A DNA stretch of 64,000 bases from the NCBI RefSeq assembly GCF_003201655.1, contig NZ_QJJU01000015.1:62001-126000 (forward strand). Direction: 5' to 3'. The stretch's first letter is position 1; each line of letters opens with the position of its first letter. This DNA is from Mycolicibacterium moriokaense. GTDB lineage: Bacteria; Actinomycetota; Actinomycetes; Mycobacteriales; Mycobacteriaceae. A program made the translations under genes and the position numbers. The notes below the pieces were generated by a model. The model saw only the letters and a list, made by a program, of their open reading frames with translations. It had not been told where the DNA came from and searched no databases. Shown piece after piece: positions 19,701 through 26,439 of the stretch.

Positions 19701-19922
19701 CAGAGCGGCCTCACCGACGATCTCGCTCAATTCGGATTCGATGCCCGCCGAGCTCACGAGCTCCTCGAGGTTCTCCAGCCAGGAGCCGCCCTGGCCGCCG
19801 AACACGACCCCGTAGGGCTCACCGGCATTCAAACGATCGACGAGGGCGTGCGTACCGGCCAGCGCATCCGAGGGCTGGTTCTTGCGGGCGGTGGTCGCTG
19901 TGCTCTGTTCGTAGATCGTCAC
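10704..19922 (-). CDS. fas: Type I fatty acid synthase, multifunctional
   Basis: De novo synthesis of C16-C18 and C24-C26 acyl-CoA, feeding phospholipids and mycolic acid alpha-branches. 3072 aa, close to the M. tuberculosis enzyme (about 3069). Order: acetyltransferase (GHSQG, Ser152); enoyl reductase with FMN barrel (about 410-900); dehydratase hot-dog region (GDHNPIHTD near 1230); malonyl/palmitoyl transferase (GHSVGEYTA, Ser1439); ACP (DGASSRRN near 1809-1816, probable phosphopantetheine Ser at 1812); ketoreductase (VTGASKGSIA near 2118); ketosynthase (GACATTAVS, Cys2722, and KSLTGHSKGGAAA). All active-site residues looked for are intact. GTG start at 19922, with GAGGAG ending about 12 nt upstream. 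Heads a likely fas-acpS-MFS operon. Confidence 0.98.
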   Translation of the reverse strand: MTIYEQSTATTARKNQPSDALAGTHALVDRLNAGEPYGVVFGGQGGSWLENLEELVSSAGIESELSEIVGEAALFLEPVARELVVVRPIGFEPLQWVRALAAEESLPTPKQLMSIAISGPGILLTQIAAIRASIRQGLDLYGTPPLAMAGHSQGMLGCEAVRAKGTRDAELLAILQLMGAAGSLMSRRRGMVGRGDKSPMVSVTNVDPDRIAELLEEFSADVRTVLPPVLSIRNGRRSVVITGTPEQLGRFELYCSKITEREEAERKNKLRGGAVFSPDFHGIQVEVGFHTPRLADAVDLVDEWAARTNLDAQQTHDFAQAVFVDPVDWVGEVERLHDSGAKWIVDLGPSDTATRVTAPVVRGLGIGLIPAATRVGQRNLFTVGGAPDVPPAWSTYAPTTVKLPDGSVKLSTKFTRLTGRSPILLAGMTPTTVDAKIVAAAANAGHWSELAGGGQVTEEIFEARIAELTGLLEPGRAVQFNSLFLDPYLWKLQVGGKRLVQRARQSGAPIDGVVVSAGIPDLEEAVELIEELNSVGISNVVFKPGTVSQIKSVINIAAEVPGKDVIVHIEGGRAGGHHSWEDLDDLLLATYAELRKLTNITVCVGGGVGTPERAAEYLSGSWAEAYGFPAMPVDGILVGTAAMATLESTTSPAVKQMLVETAGTEHWISAGKAQGGMASSRSQLGADIHEIDNTASRCGRLLDEVAGDAEAVAARRDELIAAMANTAKPYFGDVSDMTYLQWLQRYVELTIGDGDSTADTAAPGSPWLADTWRERFDEMLKRAEARLHPQDSGAIDTLFNDVALLENPTEAIAALLARYPDAETLKLHPADVPWFVTLCKTLGKPVNFVPVIDKDVRRWWRSDSLWQAHDARYTADQVCIIPGTQAVAGITRVDEPVGELLDRFEQAAIDRALATDGEPVLVVSRRQARADVVGPLAVVLDSPDVSWAGRTSINPVHRIGSPDEWQANENRSATHPSTGARLELNSDGVVTLSVPLSDIWIDIRFTLPSCTVDGGMPMVTVEDASTAMRSVLAIAAGVDGVDSLPAVHDNTAKVTVGWDPEEVADHTGVTATFGAPLAPGLALVPDALVGHCWPAVFSVIGSAVTADGFPVIEGLLSLVHLDHAAHLLNPMPKKHSELTVTATASAATDTEYGRVVPVEVVIADADGTELAKLEERFAIRGRTGSAEFADPPRAGGAITDNATDTPRRRRRDVTVTAPTDMSAFAVVSGDHNPIHTDRAAALLAGLKSPIVHGMWLSAAAQHVVAATDGKPAPPARVVGWTSRFLGMVQPGDDIDFRVDRVGIDRGAEIVEVAARVGSDLVMSATAQLEAPKTVYAFPGQGIQHKGMGMEVRARSKAARKVWDTADKFTRDTLGFSVLHVVRDNPTSLIASGVHYHHPDGVLFLTQFTQVAMATVAAAQVAEMREQGAFVEGAIACGHSVGEYTALACVSGVYELEALLEVVFHRGSKMHDIVPRDHLGRSNYRLAAIRPSQIDLDDDDVPAFIDGISERTGEFLQIVNFNLRGSQYAIAGTVRGLEVLEEEVEKRREISGGKRSFILVPGIDVPFHSSVLRVGVADFRRSLERVMPRDQDPDLIIGKYIPNLVPRPFTLDRDFIQEIRDLVPAEPLDEILADYDTWRNERPAELCRKVVIELLAWQFASPVRWIETQDLLFIEEAAGGLGIERFVEIGVKSAPTVAGLATNTLKLPEYSHSTTEVLNSERDAAVLFATDTDPEPDHEEEDSQDDAPAAEAAPVEAAAPAAPASAPAGGPRPDDLGYDAADATMALIALSAKMRIDQIEPLDSIESITDGASSRRNQLLVDLGSELNLGAIDGAAEADLAGLKGQVTKLARTYKPFGPVLSDAINDQLRTVLGPSGKRPAYIAERVKKTWEIGDGWVKHVTVEVALGTREGSSVRGGGLGGLHDGALADAATVDKVIDAAVAAVGARQGVAVSLPSAAGGAGGVVDSAALGEFAEKVTGRNGVLASAARLILGELGLATPVSTPEAADAELIDLVTAELGSDWPRLVAPVFDGRKAVLFDDRWASSREDLAKLWVLDDSEVDADWPRLSERFEGAGHIVGTQATWWQGKALAAGRNIHASLYGRAAAGAENPGKGRYTDEVAVVTGASKGSIAASVVAQLLDGGATVIATTSKLDDDRLAFYRTLYRDNARFDAKLWVVPANMASYTDIDALVSWVGTEQTESLGPQSIHLKDAQTPTLLFPFAAPRVAGDLSDAGSRAEMEMKVLLWAVQRLIGGLSHIGAERDIAARLHVVLPGSPNRGMFGGDGAYGEAKSGLDAVVTRWKAESSWAQRVSLAHALIGWTKGTGLMGHNDAIVSAVEEAGVTTYTTDEMAAMLLDLCGIESKVASAREPLQVDLTGGLAEIDLDLSELAAKAREEMTSEVAEDDTEDDGTIRALPSPPRGYKSAPPPAWDDLDIDAADLVVIVGGAELGPYGSSRTRFEMEVDNELSAAGVLELAWTTGLVKWEDDPTPGWYDTQSGDLVDEGELVERYHDAVLERVGIREWADDGAIAPDHASPLLVSVFLDKDFTFVVSSEADARGFVQFDPEHTVIAPVPDSADWQVTRMAGTEIRVPRKVKLSRTVGAQIPTGFDPMVYGISQEMTNSIDRLALWNLATTVDAFVSAGFSPNELMRWVHPSLVASTQGTGMGGLTSMQTMYHGNLLGQNKPNDILQEVLPNVIAGHVVQSYIGSYGAMIHPVGACATTAVSVEEGVDKIRLGKAEFVVAGGYDDTTLEAVIGFGDMAATADTEMMRAKGISDSKFSRANDRRRLGFVEGEGGGTILLARGDLALKMGLPVLSVLAYVSSFGDGMHTSIPAPGLGALGAGRGGKDSALARSLAKLGVGPDDIAVVSKHDTSTLANDPNETELHERLADALGRSAGAPLFVVSQKSLTGHSKGGAAAFQTMGLCQILRDGVIPPNRSLDCVDDELAGAAHLVWLRDTLRLGEKFPLKAGLITSLGFGHVSGLIALVHPQAFLAALDPEQRRDYKARADARVLAGQHRLASAIAGGRSLYEKPANRRFSQESPEKRQEAEMLLDPASRLGDDDLYYRP

Positions 19923-20112
19923 GTCGTGTATCTCCTCGGTGTGCGTTTCGCGCGTCTTGCTCGTCTGCGGCTGTTTGTCTGAACCTGTGATGGCCTGCGC
20001 TCCCCTGCGGAGACCATGCGATTCGGCGTCGAATCCCGACTGGTTCAGGCGCGTCTGGCGCTCGGGCTGTCCGACATCCTCGTGGGCAGCCCAGCCGACA
20101 CTCCAGCCGTAC

Positions 20113-20129
20113 TAAGAGTGTCATAAGAG
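20113..20129 (-). promoter_or_regulatory. TAAGAG direct repeat, one helical turn apart, upstream of fas
   Basis: Two TAAGAG hexamers (plus-strand reading) start 11 bp apart, about 190 bp upstream of the fas start codon. On the fas strand this reads CTCTTA-N5-CTCTTA. One-turn phasing suits a dimeric regulator or a promoter-proximal activator site. Candidate only. Confidence 0.4.
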
Positions 20130-20199
20130 ACAGCACCATTTTCCCGCCTCAAATGGTTACTGGCGAGTTCTACGCATGGGTAACCGCCGGTTCGATAAC

Positions 20200-20272
20200 A
20201 CCCGCTTGTTCGCGGGTTCAACGTATCCGGGACAAACGTCCTGCATGTAGGTGGTTACGGTTGAGTAGCCAC
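20200..20272 (-). terminator. Two hairpins downstream of Rv2525c homologue
   Basis: ACCCGC / GCGGGT with a 6-nt loop at 20200-20217, and GTGGTTAC / GTAGCCAC (one wobble pair) with a 6-nt loop at 20251-20272. They lie 170-240 bp past the stop of the Tat-exported protein gene and could end its transcript before the fas promoter. No T-tract is present. Confidence 0.35.
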
Positions 20273-20296
20273 AATAGTGCTGATCAAGGCAGTATT

Positions 20297-20316
20297 GTTA
20301 TGTAATCGTTATGTAA
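20297..20316. promoter_or_regulatory. GTTATGTAA direct repeat
   Basis: Two identical 9-mers separated by TC, starting 11 bp apart, in an AT-rich patch between fas and the Rv2525c homologue. The phasing suggests protein binding. It is about 375 bp from the fas start, so its target gene is uncertain. Confidence 0.35.
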
Positions 20317-20441
20317 ATATTTTGGTCTGTCTCACCAGGCGCAGCAGGGCGCTCAGAGTCGACAACTCGACCCGATTTGTCTTCTCTCGGCCGCCGGCAC
20401 CGAGTAATAGTTTGCTGGCGCTACTTACTGATCGGTAACAT

Positions 20442-21176
20442 TTAGTCCCACTGCCCGAATTGGGGCTTGAGAATGTTGTTGATGTCGACGCCGACGCCCC
20501 CGACGCTGCGCTTGTCGATCTCGACCTGATGCAGATGTGCGGCCGGATGCGTGAACCCCTGCGGCGACCCCCAGTTGTGCTGCCAGAAGTAGGAGCCCAG
20601 CCCATCCCGCAGGGCCCAGTCGATGGTCCTGGCGTTGCCGTACACACCGACGCGCTGATGGCCGAGCACCGCTTCCCACCCGCGCAGATAGGGCGCCACC
20701 TGGCCCGTGTACTGCTCGTAGCTGGGGTTGTCGTCGATCGACGCGTATATCGGCGCGCCGTACGATCCGCCGGCCGCGACGTGCAACTGCCAGCCCCTCT
20801 TGGCGTGTGCGACGCCCGCGTTCTGCCCGCCGAGCCAGTCCGCGTTGTCCTGCTTGCCGTACTGGTAGCAGGACACGATCTTCAGTCCGTTGTGGTAGAG
20901 GTCGCGCGCCTCGGGGAGCTGGATCGGCTTGCCAAGCATCCAGGCACCGCCGGGCCGCCGATCAGAGACGTACCGGATCGCTCCCTGCGCGCCCGACGCC
21001 CGCAGATCGTCCGCCGTGATCACCCCGGCCGCATAGTCGAGGAGGATCCCCAATGGCGCCGCGGCCGCCTGCGGTGCAGCCAGCGCCGACGACACCGCCT
21101 GCAGGCCTGCGCCGAGACCGAGCACGGCGGGCGCGGCAGCGGCGTATTTGAGCACGTCGCGCCGGGATACTCCCAC
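20442..21176 (-). CDS. Tat-exported DUF1906 glycoside hydrolase-like protein (Rv2525c homologue)
   Basis: 244 aa. The N-terminus MGVSRRDVLKYAAAAPAVLG is a twin-arginine signal (S-R-R-D-V-L-K) with an Ala-rich cleavage region near residue 40. The mature part has the DUF1906 fold, a TIM barrel related to lysozyme-like hydrolases (LDYAAGVITADDL, YVSDRR, SCYQYGKQDN, IYASIDDNPS, VGVYGN, FWQHNWG). Rv2525c is a Tat substrate whose loss changes beta-lactam susceptibility in M. tuberculosis, suggesting a cell-wall role. The acidic pair in YASIDDN is the likely catalytic site. Synteny with fas supports the call. Confidence 0.9.
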   Translation of the reverse strand: MGVSRRDVLKYAAAAPAVLGLGAGLQAVSSALAAPQAAAAPLGILLDYAAGVITADDLRASGAQGAIRYVSDRRPGGAWMLGKPIQLPEARDLYHNGLKIVSCYQYGKQDNADWLGGQNAGVAHAKRGWQLHVAAGGSYGAPIYASIDDNPSYEQYTGQVAPYLRGWEAVLGHQRVGVYGNARTIDWALRDGLGSYFWQHNWGSPQGFTHPAAHLHQVEIDKRSVGGVGVDINNILKPQFGQWD

Positions 21177-21281
21177 GTGCCACAGGGTACGACAGACACC
21201 TCAACTTTCACGCCAACGCCACTGGTCACATCTGCATCAAGATTCACACTGTTCCAGGCGCGACGACTATGTATTGAGGGG

Positions 21282-22391
21282 ATGAATCGGTCAATCGCGT
21301 GCGCGCTCGTGGTGTCTGCGCTGGTGGTCGGCACCACGACAGCAAGCGGATACCTGAACGAGCAGAAGCCGATGCTCGCCGCCACGCCGCCGATGGGCTG
21401 GAGCAGTTGGAACGCGCTGGGCTGCGCCGTCGATGAGAAAGCTGTCCGCGGGAATGCCGACGCGATGGTGGCCTCCGGAATGGCCGCGGTGGGCTACACC
21501 TACGTCGACATCGATGACTGCTGGATGGCGCCTCAGCGCGACGCTGACGGGCGGTTGCAGGCCGACCCTATGCGCTTCCCCAGCGGCATCAAGGCGATCG
21601 CGGACTATGTGCACGGCAAGGGGCTCAAGCTCGGCATCTACTCGTCGGCAGGCGTCGCAACGTGCGAAAACCTGCCAGGCAGTCTCGACCACGAGAAAAC
21701 CGACGCGAAGACGTTCGCGTCCTGGGGAGTTGATCTACTCAAATACGACGACTGCTACGGCGAGGGCCGACCCGCGGTCGAGCGGTTCACCACGATGGGC
21801 AGGGCGTTGGAGGCCAGCGGCCGAGACATCCTGTACTCGGTCTGTGCGTGGAGCGAAGTGCAACCGTGGCGTTGGGCGGCTGCCACCGGCGCGCACTATT
21901 GGCGCACATTCAGCGACATCACCGACTCATGGGACGCCGTCGTCGCCATCGCCGACCAGCAAGCAGGCCTGGGACCGTATTCACGGCCGAACGGCTGGAA
22001 CGACCCCGACATGCTCGAGGTCGGCAACGGCGGAATGACCTCCGACGAGTATCGCGCGCACATCAGCCTGTGGGCGTTGCTCAACGCGCCGCTGATGGCA
22101 GGCAATGACCTGCGCCGGATGGATGCCACCCCGCATGACCTGCTGACCAACCGCGAGATGATCGCGGTCGACCAGGACTGGGGCGGGACGCAGGGCCGCG
22201 AGGTAGCTGAAGAGGGGGACCTCCAGGTGTGGGCGAAGCCCATGTCGTCCGGCGCAGCCGCAGTGGTGCTGTTGAACCGCGGCACGGATGCCGGGCAGGC
22301 GTATACGACCGCCGCGGATCTGGGCCTGCCCCGGGCGAGCGCGTGGGTTCCGCCGCACGCCGCGAAGATGTTGATCGTGGCGCCCCACTGA
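21282..22391 (+). CDS. Secreted GH27 alpha-galactosidase-like glycosidase
   Basis: 369 aa. An N-terminal signal peptide (MNRSIACALVVSALVVGTTTA) is followed by the GH27 barrel: PPMGWSSWNALGC, YVDIDDCW, LGIYSSAGVATC, LLKYDDCYGEG with the nucleophile Asp, VCAWSEVQPW, and GWNDPDMLEVGNGG with the acid/base Asp. A short C-terminal beta domain follows. Family members remove terminal alpha-galactose (or N-acetylgalactosamine) from glycans. ATG at 21282 has GAGGGG just upstream and opens the signal peptide; an apparent N-terminal extension in the same frame overlaps the divergent gene and is discarded. I do not recall this gene in M. tuberculosis at this locus. Confidence 0.87.
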   Translation: MNRSIACALVVSALVVGTTTASGYLNEQKPMLAATPPMGWSSWNALGCAVDEKAVRGNADAMVASGMAAVGYTYVDIDDCWMAPQRDADGRLQADPMRFPSGIKAIADYVHGKGLKLGIYSSAGVATCENLPGSLDHEKTDAKTFASWGVDLLKYDDCYGEGRPAVERFTTMGRALEASGRDILYSVCAWSEVQPWRWAAATGAHYWRTFSDITDSWDAVVAIADQQAGLGPYSRPNGWNDPDMLEVGNGGMTSDEYRAHISLWALLNAPLMAGNDLRRMDATPHDLLTNREMIAVDQDWGGTQGREVAEEGDLQVWAKPMSSGAAAVVLLNRGTDAGQAYTTAADLGLPRASAWVPPHAAKMLIVAPH

Positions 22392-22487
22392 CGCGCAGCC
22401 ATATGCGAAACCAGTGGTCAAATCGCCCCAAGATCACGATATCCGCGATGAAGCTGCGCCATCACCGCGGAATTCCTACGATGAGCC

Positions 22488-23582
22488 ATGCCCTCTGGGA
22501 CGGTCAGGCCGCAGTCGGACACGAATGTCGCTGCGCCGGTTGACGATCCACAGATCGAGCTGGTCGGCGTCCGCAAGGTGTATAGCGATAGCCATAACGG
22601 GACCGTTGCCGTCGAGGGTGCCGACCTGACGGTCGGAGACGGCGAGCTGTTCGCCATCCTCGGCCCGTCGGGTTCTGGTAAGACGACGGTGCTGCGGATG
22701 ATCGCGGGGTTCGAGCAGCCCACCGCGGGGGTGATCAGGCTCGCCGGCGTCGACGTGACCGCGTTGCCCGCGCGCCACCGCGACGTCAACACCGTCTTCC
22801 AGGAGTACGCGTTGTTCCCGCACATGACGGTGGCGCAGAACGTCGATTACGGGCTGAAGGTCAAGGGAGTGCCCAAGGCCGACCGCAGGCGCAGGACCGC
22901 CGACGCGCTCGACATGGTGCGGCTGACCGGACTGGCACCGCGGAGCCCTGCACAACTATCGGGGGGACAGCGTCAACGCGTCGCGCTGGCGCGGGCATTG
23001 GTCGGGCGGCCACGCGTGCTGCTGCTCGATGAGCCGCTCGGCGCGCTGGATCTCAAACTGCGTGAGCAGATGCAGGTAGAACTGAAAGCCATTCAGCGTG
23101 AGGTCGGCATCACCTTCGTCATCGTCACCCACGACCAGGACGAGGCGTTGACGCTGTGCGACCGGCTCGCCGTGTTCAACGACGGGCGCATCGAGCAAGT
23201 CGGCAATGCCCGCGACGTGTACGAGAACCCCGCAAACCGCTTCGTCGCCGATTTCGTCGGCACCTCCAATGTTCTGGACGGCGCCGCCGCCGAGGCATTG
23301 ATGGGCCGGCCGGGCATGTTCGTCATCCGGCCGGAACGCATCGGCGTGTTCCGGCCGGGCACCGATCCGGTGGCCGGCGTCCGCACGGTGGAAGCGACGG
23401 TGTCCGAAATCATCTACGCGGGCCCCACCACGCGCATCGCTGCGGTCGCCGCGCCAGACGTCACGCTGACCGCCACGGTTCTCACCGCAAGCACCTGGCT
23501 ACCACCAGACCTGCACCACGGAACACAGATCACCTTGGCCTGGCCCGAAAAGGCTGTCCACCAATTGAAATTCGAGGAGTAG
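22488..23582 (+). CDS. Polyamine-type ABC transporter ATPase (PotA-like)
   Basis: 364 aa. Walker A GPSGSGKTT near residue 62, Q-loop FQEYALFP, ABC signature LSGGQRQRVALARAL, Walker B LLLDEPLGALD, and His switch THDQ. A C-terminal TOBE-like domain (FVIRPERIGVF onward) is usual for the spermidine/putrescine and Fe/sugar import group. First gene of a four-gene importer operon; the solute-binding gene starts 2 bp after its stop. Substrate inferred from the binding protein. Confidence 0.9.
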   Translation: MPSGTVRPQSDTNVAAPVDDPQIELVGVRKVYSDSHNGTVAVEGADLTVGDGELFAILGPSGSGKTTVLRMIAGFEQPTAGVIRLAGVDVTALPARHRDVNTVFQEYALFPHMTVAQNVDYGLKVKGVPKADRRRRTADALDMVRLTGLAPRSPAQLSGGQRQRVALARALVGRPRVLLLDEPLGALDLKLREQMQVELKAIQREVGITFVIVTHDQDEALTLCDRLAVFNDGRIEQVGNARDVYENPANRFVADFVGTSNVLDGAAAEALMGRPGMFVIRPERIGVFRPGTDPVAGVRTVEATVSEIIYAGPTTRIAAVAAPDVTLTATVLTASTWLPPDLHHGTQITLAWPEKAVHQLKFEE

Positions 23583-23584
23583 CC

Positions 23585-24775
23585 ATGACATCCACCGCCA
23601 TGCGAATCGGTCTCACGCTCACCGCATGCGCCGCCCTTGTCGTCGCGTGTTCGAGCTCGGAGAAGTCCGGCGGCACCGGCCAGACGCCGCCGAAGCTCGC
23701 TCCGCTCTCGGCGATCGGCAATGGCGAGGGCCAGTTGAACCTCATCGCGTGGGCGGGTTATGCCGAGAACGGCTCCAATGACAAGACCGTCGACTGGGTG
23801 ACGCCGTTCGAACAAAAAACGGGGTGCAAGGTCAACGTGAAGATCGGCAACACCTCCGACGAGATGGTGCAGTTGATGCGCACCGGCCAATACGACGGCG
23901 TCTCGGCGTCAGGCGATGCCACGCTGCGACTGATCTACGCGGGCGACGTGGCGCCGGTGAACACCTCGCTGGTGCCGAGCTACGCGACGATTTCGTCCTT
24001 CCTCAAAGACAAGTCGTGGAATTCGGTGAACGGGCAGATGTACGGGATTCCACACGGCTGGGGTGCCAACCTGCTGATGTACAACCTCGACGTGGTGCGT
24101 GACGCGCCGGACTCGTGGGGTGCCGTGTTCGACGACGCGGGCAAGCACAAGGGCAAGGTCACCGCCTACGACTCCCCCATCTACATCGCCGACGCCGCGC
24201 TGTATCTATCGAAGACAAAGCCGGAACTCGGCATCAAGGACCCGTACTCGCTGAAACCCGAACAACTCGACGCCGCAGTCGAATTGCTCAAGAAGCAGCG
24301 TGAGAACGTCAGCGAGTACTGGTCGGACTACACCAAAGAGGTCCAGGCGTTCGAGTCCGGAACATCCGTCATAGGCACCACCTGGCAGGTGATCGCCAAC
24401 ACCATCGGCACGGACAACAAGGTTCAGGTCAATACCGTGCTGCCCAAGGAAGGATCCACCGGGTGGTCGGATACCTGGATGGTCTCGGCGAAGGCGGCGC
24501 ATCCGAACTGCATGTACAAGTGGATGGATTGGATCACCTCGCCCGAGGTCAATGCCCAAGTCGCCGAATACTTCGGTGAGGCGCCCGCACAGACCAAGGC
24601 GTGCGAACACACCAGCCAGAAAGACTTCTGCGACATCTACCACGCGACCGACGAAAAGTACGCAGCCCTTATCCACTACTGGACTACGCCGCAGAAGCAG
24701 TGCGTCGACGGCAGCGGTGATGGCTGCACGGCCTACAACGAGTGGGTCGACAAGTGGCAGCAGATCAAGGGCTGA
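23585..24775 (+). CDS. Polyamine-type ABC transporter solute-binding lipoprotein (PotD-like)
   Basis: 396 aa. Lipobox VVAC follows a hydrophobic signal, so it is a lipoprotein. The mature part is a periplasmic binding protein of the PotD/PotF class (NLIAWAGYAE, FEQKTGCKVNVK, GNTSDEMVQLMRTGQYDGV, YGIPHGWGANLLMYN, WGAVFD). It captures a small cationic solute such as spermidine or putrescine for the adjoining permeases; the exact ligand is not predictable. Several Cys in the C-terminal part (KACEHTSQKDFC, KQCVDGSGDGC) may form disulfides. ATG at 23585 lies 2 bp after the ATPase stop. Confidence 0.88.
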   Translation: MTSTAMRIGLTLTACAALVVACSSSEKSGGTGQTPPKLAPLSAIGNGEGQLNLIAWAGYAENGSNDKTVDWVTPFEQKTGCKVNVKIGNTSDEMVQLMRTGQYDGVSASGDATLRLIYAGDVAPVNTSLVPSYATISSFLKDKSWNSVNGQMYGIPHGWGANLLMYNLDVVRDAPDSWGAVFDDAGKHKGKVTAYDSPIYIADAALYLSKTKPELGIKDPYSLKPEQLDAAVELLKKQRENVSEYWSDYTKEVQAFESGTSVIGTTWQVIANTIGTDNKVQVNTVLPKEGSTGWSDTWMVSAKAAHPNCMYKWMDWITSPEVNAQVAEYFGEAPAQTKACEHTSQKDFCDIYHATDEKYAALIHYWTTPQKQCVDGSGDGCTAYNEWVDKWQQIKG

Positions 24776-24792
24776 CCCATAAGGGCCCGACG

Positions 24793-25635
24793 ATGCCGAT
24801 AGCTTCAGCATCACTGGGTCGCCGCATCAGCCTTGCGTTGTTGCTGATCCCGCCGCTCGCCTGGCTGGTGGTGGCGTACCTGGGTTCGCTTGCCGTGCTG
24901 CTGGTTTCGGCATTCTGGACCACCAATGCATTCACAGGTGCGGTGGTGCGCACCTTCACGAGCGACAACGTCATGCGGGTGCTCACTGAGCCGGTGTTCC
25001 GGACGGCGACCGCGCGCACCGTCTCCGTCGCGTTGGTCGTGACGGTCTTGTGCATCGTGCTTGCGGTGCCGTTGGCGTTCTATATGGCCAAGGTCGCCTC
25101 GCCCCGGGTACGACTGGCATTGGTGGTGGCGGTGACCACGCCACTGTGGGCGAGCTACCTGGTCAAGGCCTACGCCTGGCGGGTGCTGCTCTCGCCGGAG
25201 GGTCCGATGTCGTGGGCAACGGGTTATAGCCCGGGCTACGGGCTGACCGCCACGGTCGTCACCCTGACGTATCTGTGGTTGCCCTACATGGTGATTCCGG
25301 TGTTCGCGGGGTTCGAACGTGTCCCCGATTCGCTGATCGACGCGAGCTCCGATCTGGGCGCCTCCGATTTCGCGACGCTGCGAATGGTCGTTGCGCCGTT
25401 GGTGTTCCCCGGCATCGCGGCCGGTTCGATCTTCACCTTCTCGCTGTCGCTGGGCGACTACATCGCGGTGACGATTGTCGGCGGCAAGACCCAGATGCTC
25501 GGCAACATCATCTACGGCCAACTCGTCACCGCCAACAATCAGCCGCTGGCCGCTGCGCTGTCGATCATTCCCCTTGTCGCGATCATCGCCTACCTGCTGG
25601 CGATGCGCCGCACCGGCGCGCTGGAGAACGTCTGA
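24793..25635 (+). CDS. ABC transporter permease (PotB-like)
   Basis: 280 aa, six predicted membrane helices. The EAA loop DASSDLGASDFATLRMVVAPLVFPG couples to the ATPase. ATG at 24793 (MPIASASLGRR) lies 17 bp after the binding-protein stop; an upstream in-frame start would overlap that gene. It ends in a TGATG overlap with the next permease, so the two are translationally coupled. Confidence 0.9.
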   Translation: MPIASASLGRRISLALLLIPPLAWLVVAYLGSLAVLLVSAFWTTNAFTGAVVRTFTSDNVMRVLTEPVFRTATARTVSVALVVTVLCIVLAVPLAFYMAKVASPRVRLALVVAVTTPLWASYLVKAYAWRVLLSPEGPMSWATGYSPGYGLTATVVTLTYLWLPYMVIPVFAGFERVPDSLIDASSDLGASDFATLRMVVAPLVFPGIAAGSIFTFSLSLGDYIAVTIVGGKTQMLGNIIYGQLVTANNQPLAAALSIIPLVAIIAYLLAMRRTGALENV

Positions 25636-26435
25636 TGCTCTCGACTGCAGCCCGCCGAGCGGTACGGGCATGGACGGTGTTGGTCCTGGTATTCCTCTAC
25701 GCCCCACTGCTCTTGGTGGTGATCAACGCCTTCAACGCATCGCGCTCGTTCGCGTTCCCACCGACCGGCTTCACCTTGAAATGGTGGGTCGCAGCGGCCA
25801 ACAGCGAGGGGATGTGGAAATCGCTTGCCAATTCGGCGGTGGTCGGCATTGGCGCGACGGTGATCGCGCTCGCGCTCGGCACGATGGCCGCGTTCGCCGT
25901 GCAGCGCTATGCGTTCTTCGGCCGAAACGTCGTGAGTTTCCTTGTGGTGTTGCCGATTACGTTGCCGGGCATCGTCACCGGCATCGCACTCAACGCCACC
26001 TTCACCTCGGCGTTGGGCGTGACGCTGGGCCTGGCAACCGTGATCGTCGGCCACGCGACGTTCTGCATCGTCATCGTGTTCAACAACACCCAGGCGCGGT
26101 TGCACCGACTGGGCACCAACCTCGACGACGCGTCGGCCGACCTCGGCGCCTCACCGTGGCAGACGTTCAGGTACGTGACCTTTCCGATGATGCGCGGCGC
26201 GCTTGTGGCCGGCGCCATCCTGGCGTTCGCCCTGTCCTTCGACGAGATCGTCGTCACGACATTCACCGCGGGTCCGACGGTGCAGACCCTGCCGATCTGG
26301 ATTTTCGGAAATCTGTTCCGCCCCAATCAGGCTCCGGTGATCAACGTGGTTGCGGCCGCCCTCACACTCGTCGCGATCATCCCGGTATGGCTCGCACAGC
26401 GGTTCGGAGGCGATCCGGCCACGACGCGGGTGTAG
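25635..26435 (+). CDS. ABC transporter permease (PotC-like)
   Basis: 266 aa, six predicted membrane helices. EAA motif DDASADLGASPWQTFRYVTFPMM near residue 170. Second half of the permease pair. The start ATG shares one base with the preceding stop. It converges on the MerR-type gene, with stops 4 bp apart. Confidence 0.9.
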   Translation: MLSTAARRAVRAWTVLVLVFLYAPLLLVVINAFNASRSFAFPPTGFTLKWWVAAANSEGMWKSLANSAVVGIGATVIALALGTMAAFAVQRYAFFGRNVVSFLVVLPITLPGIVTGIALNATFTSALGVTLGLATVIVGHATFCIVIVFNNTQARLHRLGTNLDDASADLGASPWQTFRYVTFPMMRGALVAGAILAFALSFDEIVVTTFTAGPTVQTLPIWIFGNLFRPNQAPVINVVAAALTLVAIIPVWLAQRFGGDPATTRV

Positions 26436-26439
26436 GCGC

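Larger units (their letters stand above)
19923..20441. other. fas upstream region, 519 bp without a gene
   Basis: Separates the Rv2525c homologue (stop at 20442) from fas, both leftward. It should hold the terminator of the former and the promoter and regulator sites of fas. Visible elements are direct repeats TAAGAG (20113-20118 and 20124-20129), direct repeats GTTATGTAA (20297-20305 and 20308-20316), and hairpins at 20200-20217 and 20251-20272. In M. tuberculosis FasR activates fas; I cannot assign its site here. No reading frame in the stretch looks coding. Confidence 0.6.

Noticed and set aside
20460..21281. N-terminal extension of the GH27 gene across the Rv2525c homologue
   Set aside because: The upstream part of the frame is opposite a conserved Tat-exported gene and would bury the signal peptide; the ATG at 21282 has a ribosome-binding site.
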